This document shows, in pieces, positions 16,941 through 27,026 of a DNA stretch of 64,000 bases. This stretch comes from Bradyrhizobium lupini (GTDB lineage Bacteria > Pseudomonadota > Alphaproteobacteria > Rhizobiales > Xanthobacteraceae): NCBI RefSeq assembly GCF_040939785.1, contig NZ_CP162553.1, positions 496,001 through 560,000 of the forward strand, written 5' to 3'. The notes beneath the pieces are model-generated. The model had not been told where the DNA came from, did no database searches, and saw nothing but the letters and a program-made list of their open reading frames with translations. The position numbers and the translations under genes were made by a program. Each line of letters opens with the position of its first letter. Positions within the stretch are counted from its first letter, which is position 1.

Positions 16941-18386
16941 ATGGCCAAGAACACACTTTCCTTCGTCTGCCAGAACTGCGGCGCGGCCTATAACCGCTGG
17001 CAGGGCAAGTGCGAGTCCTGTGGCGAGTGGAATACGCTCGCGGAGGAGGACACGACCGGCAGCGTGCCGGTGTCGATCCGCTCCAAGCGCAAGGGGCGGA
17101 CCTTCGCGCTCGAGAGCCTGTCCGGAAAAACCCAGGACGCCCCGCGCCTGTCCTCCGGCATGACGGAGCTCGATCGCGTGACCGGCGGCGGCTTTGTCCG
17201 CGGCTCGGTGCTGCTGGTCGGCGGCGATCCCGGCATCGGCAAGTCGACGCTGCTGACGCAGGCCACAAGCCTGCTCGCGCGCGCCGGACACCGCGTCGTC
17301 TACATCTCCGGCGAAGAGGCGGTCGCGCAGGTGCGGTTGCGCGCCGAACGGCTCGGGCTGTCGGATGCGCCGGTGCAGCTCGCCGCCGAAACGTCGGTCG
17401 AGGACATTGTCTCGACGCTGTCTGAGGGCGCGGTGCCGCGGCTGATCGTGATCGATTCGATCCAGACCATGTGGACCGACACGGTGGAATCGGCACCCGG
17501 CACGGTGACGCAGGTGCGCGCCTCGGCGCAGGCCCTGATCCGTTTTGCCAAAAGGACCGGCGCGGCCATCATCCTGGTCGGCCATGTCACCAAGGACGGA
17601 CAGATCGCCGGCCCTCGCGTGGTCGAGCACATGGTCGATGCGGTGCTGTCGTTCGAGGGCGAAGGCTCGCAGCAATTCCGCATCCTGCGCGCCGTGAAGA
17701 ATCGTTTCGGGCCGACCGACGAGATCGGCGTGTTCGAGATGACCGGGCTTGGCCTGCGCGAAGTCACCAATCCTTCCGAGCTGTTTTTGTCGGAGCGCGA
17801 TCTCGGCACGCCCGGCACCGCAGTCTTCGCGGGTATCGAGGGTACAAGACCCGTTCTGGTCGAATTGCAGGCACTGGTGGCGCCGACCTCGCTCGGCACC
17901 CCGCGCCGGGCCGTGGTGGGCTGGGATCCGAGCCGGCTATCGATGGTGCTGGCGGTGCTGGAAGCCCATTGCGGGGTGAAGCTGTCCGGCCACGACGTCT
18001 ATCTGAACGTCGCGGGCGGCCTGCGCATCCACGAGCCCGCGGCTGATCTGGCCGCCGCGGCGGCGCTGGTGTCCTCGCTGGTTAATGCGCAGTTGCCCTC
18101 CGATGCGGTCTATTTCGGCGAGATCTCGCTGTCCGGCGTGGTGCGCCCGGTAGCGCAGACCCCGGCCCGGCTGAAAGAAGCGGCAAAACTCGGCTTCCAG
18201 CGTGCCGTTCTGCCCGAATCGGCCCGGGGCGAAGCCGGCGGCGATGCCGGCTTGTCGCTGAACGCGATCAACAGCCTGACGACATTGGTCGCCGAGATCG
18301 CCGCACGCGGCTCCCGGCGGGGCGACTCGAGCGCACCGGCAGAGAAAAATGCCACACCAGCAAGATTCCGCCGTGGAGAGGGTTAG
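16941..18386 (+). CDS. radA: DNA repair protein RadA
   Basis: 481 residues in the standard RadA layout: a C4 zinc finger (Cys10, Cys13, Cys24, Cys27), a RecA-like ATPase with Walker A GDPGIGKS at 95-102, the RadA-specific KNRFG motif at about 253 (VKNRFGPTDEIG), and a Lon-like C-terminal domain (from about 290; VYLNVAGGLR, EISLSGVVRPV). RadA drives branch migration of recombination intermediates. The C-terminal 35 residues are Arg/Ala-rich. It lies upstream of cvpA. Confidence 0.96.
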   Translation: MAKNTLSFVCQNCGAAYNRWQGKCESCGEWNTLAEEDTTGSVPVSIRSKRKGRTFALESLSGKTQDAPRLSSGMTELDRVTGGGFVRGSVLLVGGDPGIGKSTLLTQATSLLARAGHRVVYISGEEAVAQVRLRAERLGLSDAPVQLAAETSVEDIVSTLSEGAVPRLIVIDSIQTMWTDTVESAPGTVTQVRASAQALIRFAKRTGAAIILVGHVTKDGQIAGPRVVEHMVDAVLSFEGEGSQQFRILRAVKNRFGPTDEIGVFEMTGLGLREVTNPSELFLSERDLGTPGTAVFAGIEGTRPVLVELQALVAPTSLGTPRRAVVGWDPSRLSMVLAVLEAHCGVKLSGHDVYLNVAGGLRIHEPAADLAAAAALVSSLVNAQLPSDAVYFGEISLSGVVRPVAQTPARLKEAAKLGFQRAVLPESARGEAGGDAGLSLNAINSLTTLVAEIAARGSRRGDSSAPAEKNATPARFRRGEG

Positions 18387-18551
18387 CCGGTGGTGACGTC
18401 CCCCGCCCTCGCCGCTATACAGCCGTCACAAAAGCAGCATGGGATTGCGTGGTTGCGGCCTTGCCGGGAACGTCGTCTGGCCCTCACTTAGGGCGGCGGC
18501 CAAGCACCGATTCGCTGAGCACCTTGAAGTACGAGCGGACCAGACCAGCCG

Positions 18552-19181
18552 ATGCCAGTAACCATCCTCGACCTGATCCTGCTCGGTGTGATGCTGATTT
18601 CGGGCCTGCTCGCCATGGTTCGCGGCTTCATGCGCGAGATCCTGTCGATCGCGGCCTGGGGCACGGCGGCGATTGTCACGCTTTATTCATTCTCGAAGCT
18701 GCTGCCGACCGCAAAGACCTATTTCAACAACGATACCGTCGCGAGCGTGGTCGTGGTTGCCGGCGTGTTCGTGGGCACTTTGGTCGTGGTCTCCGTGATC
18801 ACGGTCCGGATCTCCGACATGATCCTGGATTCGCGCATCGGCGCACTGGACCGCACCCTCGGCTTTCTGTTCGGGCTGGCGCGCGGACTTTTGATCGTCG
18901 TGGTCGCCTTCCTGTTCTTCACCTGGCTCGTGCCGGACAAGCAGCGCCCGGATTGGGTCACGGGGGCCAAATCCCGCGTGGTGCTGCAGGGAACCGGGGA
19001 TTGGCTGATGGCCCTCTTGCCTGACGACCCCGAGAACACCATCTTGAAGAGATTCAAGAAAAACAAACCAGATGAAGAGCAAACTGATTCCGAGCAGCAG
19101 CCTTCGGGCAGTGGCGACGGATACAGCAAACCGGCTCGTGACAGCCTTAAAAAGCTGATCGAGAAACCCGCGGCGCGTTGA
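18552..19181 (+). CDS. cvpA: CvpA family membrane protein
   Basis: 209 residues with four membrane helices in the first 130 (ILDLILLGVMLISGLLAMVRG opens the protein), then a polar, Glu/Ser-rich cytoplasmic tail ending KPAAR. CvpA (colicin V production) affects envelope robustness and biofilm in enterobacteria; its biochemical role is open. It lies 28 bases upstream of purF, as in many proteobacteria, and is probably cotranscribed with it. Confidence 0.88.
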   Translation: MPVTILDLILLGVMLISGLLAMVRGFMREILSIAAWGTAAIVTLYSFSKLLPTAKTYFNNDTVASVVVVAGVFVGTLVVVSVITVRISDMILDSRIGALDRTLGFLFGLARGLLIVVVAFLFFTWLVPDKQRPDWVTGAKSRVVLQGTGDWLMALLPDDPENTILKRFKKNKPDEEQTDSEQQPSGSGDGYSKPARDSLKKLIEKPAAR

Positions 19182-19209
19182 TTAAGCCCTAACGAGAGGC
19201 TCGGACGAG

Positions 19210-20715
19210 ATGCGAAATCCTGACCAGGACGCCCTACTTGATCTCGGCCCGGCCGCGCTGGAACTTCAAGACGATCTGGAGGGGGATACGCTGCGCGAGG
19301 AATGCGGCGTCTTCGGCATCTACGGCCACCCCGATGCCGCCGCCATCACGGCGCTCGGCCTGCATGCCCTTCAGCACCGCGGCCAGGAAGCCGCCGGCAT
19401 CGTCTCCTATGACGGCGGCCGCTTTCATTCCGAACGCCGCCTCGGCCTCGTCGGCGACACCTTCTCCCGCCGCGAGGTGATCGATCGCCTGCCCGGCACA
19501 ATGGCAGTCGGCCATGTCCGCTATTCCACCACCGGCGCGACGATCCTGCGCAACGTGCAACCGCTGTTCGCCGAACTGAATGCCGGCGGCCTTGCGGTCG
19601 CCCACAACGGCAATCTCACCAACGGCCTGACGCTGCGCCGCGAGCTCGTGAGGAACGGCGCGATGATGCAGTCGACCACCGACACCGAGGTGATCCTGCA
19701 CCTGGTCGCGCGCTCCAGGCGCAGCCGCTTCATCGAACGCTATATCGACGCGCTGCGCGAGATCGAGGGCGCCTATGCGCTGGTGTCGCTGACCAACAAG
19801 AAGCTGGTCGGCGCGCGCGATCCGCGCGGCATCCGTCCGCTGGTGCTCGGCGAACTCGATGGTTGTCCGATCCTGACCTCCGAGACCTGCGCACTGGACA
19901 TCATCGGCGCACGCTTCGTCCGCGACATCGAGCCCGGCGAGGTCATCGTGTTCGACGAGAACGGGCAGGACATCCACAAGCCGTTCCCGCCGATCGCGCC
20001 GCGTCCCTGCATCTTCGAGTACATCTACTTCTCCCGTCCGGATTCCATCGTCCACGGCCGCTCGGTCTACGAGGTGCGCAAGGCCTTTGGTGCCCAGCTT
20101 GCGCGCGAGAGCCACGTGCCGGTCGACGTCGTGGTGCCGGTGCCGGATTCCGGCGTGCCCGCGGCGGTTGGCTACAGCCAGCATTCCGGCATCCCGTTCG
20201 AACTCGGCATCATCCGCAACCACTATGTCGGCCGCACCTTCATCCAGCCGACGCAGGCGATCCGCGAATCCGGTGTGCGCATGAAGCATTCGGCCAACCG
20301 CGCCGCGATCGAAGGCAAGCGCATCATCCTGATCGACGATTCGCTGGTACGCGGCACCACCTCGAAGAAGATCGTCCGCATGATGCGCGATGCCGGCGCC
20401 AAGGAAGTGCATTTCCGCCTCGCCTCGCCGCCGATCCTCTATCCCGACTATTACGGTATCGATCTGCCGGACCGTGGTGGTCTTCTTGCGGCGACACATT
20501 CGCTGGAAGAGATGCGCGAGATCATCGGCGCCGACTCGCTCGCCTTCCTGTCGATCGACGGCATGTACCGCGCCATGGGCGAGCCCGGCCGTGACCCCGC
20601 CAATCCGAAATTCTCGGATCATTGCTTCACCGGGGCTTATCCGACCCACCTCACCGACCAGACCCAGACCGAGCAGCAGCCGCGGCAATTGTCGTTGCTG
20701 GCGGAGGCGAGCTAG
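19210..20715 (+). CDS. purF: Amidophosphoribosyltransferase
   Basis: Catalyses the first committed step of purine synthesis (PRPP plus glutamine to phosphoribosylamine). A 31-residue propeptide precedes the Ntn-hydrolase nucleophile Cys32 in REECGVFGIYG, so processing should expose it. The glutaminase domain shows GHVRYSTTG and AHNGNLTN. The PRPP-binding loop is IILIDDSLVRGTT in the C-terminal phosphoribosyltransferase domain. At 501 residues it is full length. It probably forms one unit with cvpA. Confidence 0.97.
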   Translation: MRNPDQDALLDLGPAALELQDDLEGDTLREECGVFGIYGHPDAAAITALGLHALQHRGQEAAGIVSYDGGRFHSERRLGLVGDTFSRREVIDRLPGTMAVGHVRYSTTGATILRNVQPLFAELNAGGLAVAHNGNLTNGLTLRRELVRNGAMMQSTTDTEVILHLVARSRRSRFIERYIDALREIEGAYALVSLTNKKLVGARDPRGIRPLVLGELDGCPILTSETCALDIIGARFVRDIEPGEVIVFDENGQDIHKPFPPIAPRPCIFEYIYFSRPDSIVHGRSVYEVRKAFGAQLARESHVPVDVVVPVPDSGVPAAVGYSQHSGIPFELGIIRNHYVGRTFIQPTQAIRESGVRMKHSANRAAIEGKRIILIDDSLVRGTTSKKIVRMMRDAGAKEVHFRLASPPILYPDYYGIDLPDRGGLLAATHSLEEMREIIGADSLAFLSIDGMYRAMGEPGRDPANPKFSDHCFTGAYPTHLTDQTQTEQQPRQLSLLAEAS

Positions 20716-20718
20716 GCT

Positions 20719-20842
20719 CGTCGTCGTGGCGAAAGCCAGGACCCATTACCACAGGCCTTTCTGGTTCGAAGAAGGTGTGACAATCATCTTCCCTAGCCAT
20801 AAACGTCACGGCGTATGGGTCCTGGCTTTCGCCAGGACGACG
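20719..20842. repeat. Palindromic intergenic element, type A (27-bp inverted ends)
   Basis: The left arm 20719-20745 and right arm 20816-20842 are inverted copies with one mismatch; the core is TGGCGAAAGCCAGGACCCA. About 70 bases lie between. It begins 4 bases after purF and ends 18 bases before the next gene. This is the layout of a non-autonomous, REP/MITE-like palindrome. No transposase is present. Confidence 0.75.
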
Positions 20843-20859
20843 CTGGATAGAACCTTTCA

Positions 20860-21600
20860 ATGACAAATCCCCTCGCCAACCGCATCGCTCTCGTCACCGG
20901 CGCCTCGCGCGGCATCGGCTTCGCCACGGCAAAAGCGCTGGCCAGGGCCGGCGCGCATATCGTTGCGGTCGCGCGCACGCAGGGCGGGCTGGAAGAGCTC
21001 GACGACGAGATCCGCAAGGACGGCGGCAGCGCCACGCTGGTGCCGCTCAACCTCACCGATTCCGACGGCATCGCGCGGCTCGGCGCCGGCCTGCACGAAC
21101 GCTACGGCAAGCTCGACATCCTGGTCGGCAATGCCGGCGTGCTCGGCCCCTCCTCGCCGATCGGCCATATCGAGCTGAAGGCCTTCACCGACGTGATGGC
21201 GGTCAATGTCTCCGCGAATTTCCAGTTGATCCGCTGCATGGAGCCGCTGCTCAAGCAGTCGGACGCCGGCCGCGCGGTGTTCGTCACTTCCGGCGCGGCC
21301 AACAAGGCGACCGCCTATGTCAGCCCCTACGCCGCCTCCAAGGCGGCGCTGGAAACGCTGGCGCGCGCCTGGGCGCAGGAGACCGCGAACACCAAGCTGC
21401 GCGTCAATCTGTTCAATCCGGGCCCCGTCCGCACCCGGATGCGCGCGACGCTGATGCCGGGCGAGGATCCGGCGACGCTCGATACAGCCGAGCAGGTCGC
21501 CGAATTCATCGTGCCGATGTGCGCGCCGGATTGGACCGAGACCGGCAAGTTCTACGACTACAAGACCCGGACCTTGATGAGCTTCCGCTCCCCGGCCTGA
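20860..21600 (+). CDS. Short-chain dehydrogenase/reductase
   Basis: 246 residues, classical SDR: the cofactor loop TGASRGIG at residues 13-20, NNAG-equivalent VGNAGVLG at about 89-96, and the catalytic Ser144, Tyr157, Lys161 (YAASK). The residue after strand 2 is Arg (AVARTQ), favouring NADP(H) by family rule. The substrate is unknown. It lies downstream of purF, separated by the palindromic element. Confidence 0.9.
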   Translation: MTNPLANRIALVTGASRGIGFATAKALARAGAHIVAVARTQGGLEELDDEIRKDGGSATLVPLNLTDSDGIARLGAGLHERYGKLDILVGNAGVLGPSSPIGHIELKAFTDVMAVNVSANFQLIRCMEPLLKQSDAGRAVFVTSGAANKATAYVSPYAASKAALETLARAWAQETANTKLRVNLFNPGPVRTRMRATLMPGEDPATLDTAEQVAEFIVPMCAPDWTETGKFYDYKTRTLMSFRSPA

Positions 21601-21678
21601 TTGACTTGACCGCCTCCCCGCGATTGACTGCCCGCGCTCAAGCGGCAGCAAGCTGCAGGCCAATAAAGGGAGGTTGCC

Positions 21679-22827
21679 ATGGCGCCATGGCGGAATCGCG
21701 CAGGCTCTACGCATGCGCTCGCAAATGTCTCTCGCGTCCTCTCCGTCCTGATCGCGGCCGTCGCGTTCGCGCTTCCGGGCGCGGCAACCGCCGGCGACGT
21801 CCCGACCTTCGCGGTCGATGCTTCCTGGCCAAAGCCGTTGCCGAACAACTGGATCCTCGGCCAGGTCGGCGGCATCACCGTCGACTGGCAGGGCCACATC
21901 TGGGTGATCCATCGCCCACGCTCGCTCACCGACGACGAGAAAGGCGCGAGCCTCACCCCGCCCCGCTCGAAATGCTGCGTGTCGGCGCCGCCCGTGCTCG
22001 AATTCGACACGGATGGCAATCTGCTGCGATCGTGGGGCGGCGCGGGCGAAGGCTATGAATGGGTCGGCCGCGAGCACGGCATCGAGGTCGACGAGCGCGG
22101 CTTCGTCTGGGTCGGCGGCAATGCCGACAATGACAACGCCATCCTGAAATTCACGCTCGACGGCAAGTTCGTCGCCCAGATCGGCAAGATCGCGCCGAGC
22201 CTCGGCAGCAGCGACACGACCCAGCTCGGCAAGCCCGCCGAGACCGCGATCGACAAGGCCGCCAACGAAATCTACGTTGCCGATGGCTACGGCAATCGCC
22301 GCGTCATCGTGTTCGATGCGACCACGCTCGCCTACAAGCGGCACTGGGGCGCCTACGGCAACAAGCCTGACGATACCAAGCAGGCTCCTTACGATCCCAA
22401 AGCGCCGGTTGCGCAGCAATTCGGTAATCCCGTCCACTGCGTGAAGCTCGCCAATGACGGGCTTGTCTACGTCTGCGATCGCATCAACAACCGCATCCAG
22501 GTGTTCAAGACGGACGGCACCTTCGTGAAGGAGTTCTTCTTCGAGAAGAACACGCTCGGCAACGGCGCGGTGTGGGACATCGCGATCTGGCCCGATCCGA
22601 AGCAGACCTGGCTGCTCAGCGCCGACGGTGAGAACAACGAGATCAGGGTGATCAGGCGCGAGGACGGCAGCGTGGTCGGCAGCTTCGGGCACAACGGCCG
22701 CAATGCCGGACAATTCCACTGGGTGCATGCCATGGCGATCGACGCCAAGGGTAACGTCTATACCGCCGAGGTCGACACCGGAAAGCGGATCCAGAAATTC
22801 AAGCTGACATCGGACGCGCTGAAATAG
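21679..22827 (+). CDS. Secreted NHL-repeat beta-propeller protein
   Basis: 382 residues. The N-terminus holds an Arg-containing stretch and a hydrophobic core ending PGAATAGD, a signal peptide. The mature part is built of NHL-type blades (GGITVDWQGHIWVIHR, HGIEVDERGFVWVGG, VHCVKLANDGLVYVCD, VHAMAIDAKGNVYTAE), as in six-bladed propellers related to the peptidyl-alpha-hydroxyglycine lyase domain. The periplasmic location is well supported. Whether it is an enzyme or a binding scaffold cannot be said. GGGAGG precedes the ATG at 21679. Confidence 0.75.
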   Translation: MAPWRNRAGSTHALANVSRVLSVLIAAVAFALPGAATAGDVPTFAVDASWPKPLPNNWILGQVGGITVDWQGHIWVIHRPRSLTDDEKGASLTPPRSKCCVSAPPVLEFDTDGNLLRSWGGAGEGYEWVGREHGIEVDERGFVWVGGNADNDNAILKFTLDGKFVAQIGKIAPSLGSSDTTQLGKPAETAIDKAANEIYVADGYGNRRVIVFDATTLAYKRHWGAYGNKPDDTKQAPYDPKAPVAQQFGNPVHCVKLANDGLVYVCDRINNRIQVFKTDGTFVKEFFFEKNTLGNGAVWDIAIWPDPKQTWLLSADGENNEIRVIRREDGSVVGSFGHNGRNAGQFHWVHAMAIDAKGNVYTAEVDTGKRIQKFKLTSDALK

Positions 22828-22996
22828 CGTCTCGACGCATTTTGCCCAAAAGTTAACCGAGGGAGGACGCTGCGACGCAGCGTCATCCGGCTTTAGGCGC
22901 ATTGCCGCCGGCCGTGGGACACGGTAGAGCCATCAGCCGGAACAAGGCTCCGTTTAAGAGAGCCGTCCGCATGTTTGACAATGGAGGAAACCTTTT

Positions 22997-24223
22997 ATGA
23001 CGACGACGTTCGCGCGCCGCTCCGCGGCCCTTCTGGCCTGTGCCGCCTTCGGTTTTGCCACATCCGCCTTCGCTCAAGACAAGACCGTCAAGATCGGCGT
23101 GCTCAACGACATGTCGAGCCTCTATGCCGACATCGGCGGCCCGAACTCCGTGGTCGCAATCAAGATGGCCGTTGAGGATTCCGGCCTGCTCAAGAAGGGC
23201 TGGAAGATCGACGTCATCAGCGGCGACCATCAGAACAAGCCGGACGTCGGCGTCAACATTGCCCGGCAATGGATCGACAACGACAAGGTCGATGCGATCG
23301 CCGACACGCCGAATTCCGGTGTCGCCCTGGCGGTCAGCAACCTGGTCAAGGAAAAGAACTCGGTGCTGCTCAATTCCGGCGCGGCCTCCGCCGACCTGAC
23401 CGGCAAGGCCTGCACGCCGAACACGGTCTCCTATACCTACGACACCTACATGTTGGCCAACGGCACCGGCAAGGCGCTGACCAAGGCCGGCGGCGACAGC
23501 TGGTTTTTCCTGACCGCAGATTATGCCTTCGGCCATGCGCTCGAACGCGACACCACCGCGGTCGTGACTGCGAACGGCGGCAAGGTGCTCGGCAGCGTCA
23601 AGCATCCGATCAATACCGCGGACTTCTCGTCCTTCCTGCTGCAGGCGCAATCGTCCAAGGCCAAGGTGGTGGGCCTTGCCAATGCCGGCGGCGACACCAC
23701 GAACTCGATCAAGCAGGCCGCCGAGTTCGGCATTGTGCAGGGCGGGCAGAAGCTCGCGGCGCTGCTGCTGTTCATCAACGACGTGCATTCGCTGGGTCTG
23801 AAGACCGCCCAGGGCCTGACCTTCACGGAATCCTTCTACTGGGACATGAACGAGCAGACCCGCGCCTGGTCGAAGCGATTCTCGGCGCTGGCCAACAAGA
23901 ATGCGATGCCCTCCATGACGCAGGCCGGCAATTACGCGATGGTGCTGCATTATCTCAAGGCGATGGACGCGCTCGGCAGCAATCCGCATGACGGCGCCAA
24001 GGTCGTCGCCAAGATGAAGGAGCTTCCGACCGACGATCCGCTGTTCGGCAAGGGTCCGCTGCGCGAGGATGGGCGTCGTCTCATCCCGGCCTATCTGTTC
24101 GAGGTGAAGAAGCCCGACAGATCGAAGGGACCGTGGGATTACTACAAGCAGATCGCCACGATCGCGGCGGAAGACGCGGCCAAGCCGCTCAAGGACAGCG
24201 AGTGCCCGCTGGTGAAGAAGTAA
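22997..24223 (+). CDS. Branched-chain amino acid-type ABC transporter substrate-binding protein (orphan)
   Basis: 408 residues, signal peptide ending TSAFAQD, then the Peripla_BP_6 (LivK-like) fold beginning KTVKIGVLNDMSSLYAD. GGAGGAAAC lies upstream of the ATG. No permease or ATPase genes flank it. It is clearly paralogous to the LivK at 37373-38596: long blocks such as FLTADYAFG, LERDTTAVVTANGGKV and SSFLLQAQ are shared. It may feed the liv permease complex encoded 12 kb away or serve as a sensor subunit. Members bind amino acids, amides or other small organic ligands. Confidence 0.9.
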   Translation: MTTTFARRSAALLACAAFGFATSAFAQDKTVKIGVLNDMSSLYADIGGPNSVVAIKMAVEDSGLLKKGWKIDVISGDHQNKPDVGVNIARQWIDNDKVDAIADTPNSGVALAVSNLVKEKNSVLLNSGAASADLTGKACTPNTVSYTYDTYMLANGTGKALTKAGGDSWFFLTADYAFGHALERDTTAVVTANGGKVLGSVKHPINTADFSSFLLQAQSSKAKVVGLANAGGDTTNSIKQAAEFGIVQGGQKLAALLLFINDVHSLGLKTAQGLTFTESFYWDMNEQTRAWSKRFSALANKNAMPSMTQAGNYAMVLHYLKAMDALGSNPHDGAKVVAKMKELPTDDPLFGKGPLREDGRRLIPAYLFEVKKPDRSKGPWDYYKQIATIAAEDAAKPLKDSECPLVKK

Positions 24224-24254
24224 GGGCGTAGCAATTGCGCAACTGCCTCCACGA

Positions 24255-24337
24255 CGTCATGCCCGGGCTTGTCCCGGACATCTACGTTCTGGACCGGACG
24301 AAGAACGTGGATGGCCGGGACAAGCCCGGCCATGACG
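24255..24337. repeat. Palindromic intergenic element, type B (36-bp inverted arms)
   Basis: Arms 24255-24290 and 24302-24337 are inverted copies with three mismatches around an 11-base loop; the core GGGCTTGTCCCGG pairs with CCGGGACAAGCCC. It lies between the convergent binding-protein and MFS genes, where it can act as a bidirectional terminator. Confidence 0.8.
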
Positions 24338-24344
24338 GCCCTCT

Positions 24345-25598
24345 TCAAGGCCCCTTGGCGACAGCCAGCGCCCGCACCGCGATCGCCGCGCACGCCACCA
24401 TCAGCACCGCCGCGAGCAGGAACGGCGCGCCGGGCAGCTGCCACGGCGCGCTGGCGCCGATGAAATATGAAAACGTCAGCGTGAACAGGAACGGGCCGAC
24501 GAGCTGCGACACGCTCTGCACGCTCGCGGTCGCGCCCTGCAACTGGCCCTGCTGATCCGGCGCGACCAGCCGCGTCATCAGCGATTGCATGGCGGCGCCC
24601 GAAATGCCCCACAGCGACATCACGGGAATGCCGATCCAGAACAGCGGCCCGGTCGGCGCCGCGCCGAAGATCACGAAGCCAATCGCGCCACAGCACAGGC
24701 CGAGCAACAAGGCGTTCCGCTCGCCGAGCACACGCACGATCGGGCCGATCGCGAGCCCCTGCACCACCATCGCGCAGATGCCGACCATCGCCAGCGTCAG
24801 CCCCACGGTTTTCGAATCCCAGCCGTAGCGATAAGTGGCGTAGAGCACGAAGGTCGAGGGCAACACGACATGCGCGACCTGCGCGATGAAATTGACGACG
24901 GACAGCGCGGCGAGCACCGCGTTGGAACGCAGCAGGCGGAGCGCTCCGAGCGGATTGGCGCTCCTCCAGCGGAACGGCGCGCGCTTGTCCGGCGCCAACG
25001 ATTCCGGCAGGACGAAGAGCCCATAGAGCGCATTGGCGAAGCTCAAGGCCGCCGAGGCCCAGAACGGCAGGCGCGGATCGATATCGCCGAGCAGGCCGCC
25101 CAGCGCCGGGCCCAGCACGAAGCCGGCGCCGAATGCAGCGCCAATCCTGCCGAACACCGCTGCGCGCCGCTCCGGCGGCGTGATGTCGGCGATATAGGCA
25201 AAGGCGGTCGAGATGCTGGCCGAGGTGATGCCCGAGATGACGCGGCCGACGAACAGCCAGACCAGCGACGGCGCCAGCGCCATCAGCACATAGTCTGCCG
25301 CGAGCCCGAAATTCGACAGCAGCACCACCGGCCGCCGCCCGAAGCGGTCCGACAGCGCGCCGAGCACCGGCGAGAATACGAACTGCATCAGCGCCCAGGC
25401 GGTGCCGAACAGGCCGAAGATGCGGGCCGCATGGGCCGTGTCGTTGTCGACGAAGCTCTCGATCAGTTTTGGCAGGATCGGCATGATCACGCCGAGCGCG
25501 AGCATGTCGAGCAGGATGGTGACGAAGATGAAGGCGACCGCACCGCGCCGGACTGGCGCTGCGCCCTGCGCCATCGCCTCGCCGGCGTCGTTGCTCAC
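24345..25598 (-). CDS. MFS exporter of the TetA/TCR type
   Basis: 417 residues and 12 membrane segments. The MFS motif A after helix 2 is [12 protein letters not shown], and helix 1 carries the antiporter-type [13 protein letters not shown] seen in TetA(A/B)-like drug:H+ antiporters. The start overlaps the end of der by 4 bases, so translation is probably coupled. Many chromosomal TetA-like proteins do not confer tetracycline resistance, so the substrate is left open. Confidence 0.85.
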   Translation of the reverse strand: MSNDAGEAMAQGAAPVRRGAVAFIFVTILLDMLALGVIMPILPKLIESFVDNDTAHAARIFGLFGTAWALMQFVFSPVLGALSDRFGRRPVVLLSNFGLAADYVLMALAPSLVWLFVGRVISGITSASISTAFAYIADITPPERRAAVFGRIGAAFGAGFVLGPALGGLLGDIDPRLPFWASAALSFANALYGLFVLPESLAPDKRAPFRWRSANPLGALRLLRSNAVLAALSVVNFIAQVAHVVLPSTFVLYATYRYGWDSKTVGLTLAMVGICAMVVQGLAIGPIVRVLGERNALLLGLCCGAIGFVIFGAAPTGPLFWIGIPVMSLWGISGAAMQSLMTRLVAPDQQGQLQGATASVQSVSQLVGPFLFTLTFSYFIGASAPWQLPGAPFLLAAVLMVACAAIAVRALAVAKGP

Positions 25599-26977
25599 GA
25601 CGGCCGCTTGCGCTTGTGGGCGAACGGATTGGCCTTCTCGCGCAAGGTGATGCGCACCGGCGTGCCCGGCAGCTCGAAGGCCTCACGCAGCGAATTGGTG
25701 AGATATCGCAGATACGACTGCGGTACCGCGTCCGCACGCGAGCAGAACAACACGAAGCTTGGCGGGCGGGCCTTGGTCTGCGTGATGTAGTTCAGCTTGA
25801 GTCGTCGTCCGGACACGGCCGGCGGCGGATTGGCTTGGACCGCCTCCTCGAACCAGCGGTTCAGCGCCGCGGTCGACACACGCCTGTTCCAAAGCGCATA
25901 GGCATCCTGGATCGCCTGCATCAATCGATCGATGCCCTCGCCCATCAAGCCGGAGACGGCGACGATCGGCACGCCCTTGATCTGCGGCAGCAAGTGATCG
26001 GCATCGCGGCGCAGGTTCGAGATCGCGCCGCCGCCCTTGCTTTCCATCAGGTCCCATTTGTTGACGGCGAGCACGACGGCCCGACCCTCGCGCTCGATCA
26101 GGTCGGCAATGCGAAGATCCTGCTCCTCGAAGCGGTTCTGCGCATCCATCATCATCACGACGACTTCGGCAAAGCGCACCGCGCGCAGTGCGTCGGCGAC
26201 CGAGAGCTTCTCGAGCTTCTCCTCGATCCGCGAGCGCCGGCGCAGACCTGCGGTGTCGAACACCCGAAACTCGCGCCCCTTCCAGTTGATCTCGACCGCG
26301 ATGGAATCGCGCGTGGTACCCGCCTCCGGGCTCGTCAGCAGGCGCTCCTCGCCGAGCAGATGATTGATCATCGTCGACTTGCCGGCGTTGGGCCGGCCGA
26401 CGATCGCGACCCGGATCGGACGCGTGGCCGCCTCTTCCTCCGTCAGCGGCTCGTCGTCCTCGACCTCATCCTCCTCGACGGGCTCCGGCATCAGCTCTCT
26501 CAAGGCGTCATAGAGCTCACCCAGGCCCTCGCCATGCTCGGCCGAGATCTGGATGGGATCGCCGAGGCCGAGCGCGAAAGCCTCCATCGCGCCGGCATCG
26601 CCGTGCTTGCCTTCGCTCTTGTTCGCGACGAGCATCACCGGCTTGTTGGCCTTGCGGGCGAAATCGGCGAAGGCGCGATCGTTGGGCGTGAGGCCCATGC
26701 GGGCATCAATCACGAAGAACAGCGCGTCGGCCTGTGCGATCGCGGCCTCCGTCTGCTCCTGCATGCGGGCGGTCAGCGAGCCCTTGGCACCCTCATCGAG
26801 GCCGGCGGTGTCGATGATCGTGAAGTCGAGATCGCCGAGCCTGGCCTCGCCCTCGCGGCGGTCGCGGGTGACGCCGGGGAGGTCATCGACAAGCGCGAGC
26901 TTCTGCCCGACCAGACGGTTGAACAGCGTCGACTTGCCGACATTGGGTCGGCCGATAATGGCAATCTTAAAGGACAT
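25595..26977 (-). CDS. der: Ribosome-associated GTPase Der
   Basis: 460 residues with the diagnostic tandem of two G domains: GRPNVGKST near residue 8 with DTAG and NKSE, and GRPNAGKST near 197 with [10 protein letters not shown] and NKWD. A KH-like C-terminal domain follows (from about 370). Der is essential for 50S subunit assembly. The downstream MFS gene overlaps by 4 bases. Upstream lie a lipoprotein and a YfgM-like TPR protein, the same locus as yfgM-bamB-der in E. coli. Confidence 0.96.
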   Translation of the reverse strand: MSFKIAIIGRPNVGKSTLFNRLVGQKLALVDDLPGVTRDRREGEARLGDLDFTIIDTAGLDEGAKGSLTARMQEQTEAAIAQADALFFVIDARMGLTPNDRAFADFARKANKPVMLVANKSEGKHGDAGAMEAFALGLGDPIQISAEHGEGLGELYDALRELMPEPVEEDEVEDDEPLTEEEAATRPIRVAIVGRPNAGKSTMINHLLGEERLLTSPEAGTTRDSIAVEINWKGREFRVFDTAGLRRRSRIEEKLEKLSVADALRAVRFAEVVVMMMDAQNRFEEQDLRIADLIEREGRAVVLAVNKWDLMESKGGGAISNLRRDADHLLPQIKGVPIVAVSGLMGEGIDRLMQAIQDAYALWNRRVSTAALNRWFEEAVQANPPPAVSGRRLKLNYITQTKARPPSFVLFCSRADAVPQSYLRYLTNSLREAFELPGTPVRITLREKANPFAHKRKRPS

Positions 26978-27026
26978 GGGTCATTCGTGCGCTGCCGGAG
27001 CCGCGCCTGTCAATGAAATGAAAAAA

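Noticed and set aside
20857..22902. 681-residue ORF on the - strand
   Set aside because: It is antisense to the SDR and NHL-repeat genes, Arg/Asp/His-rich with no motif: a high-GC shadow.
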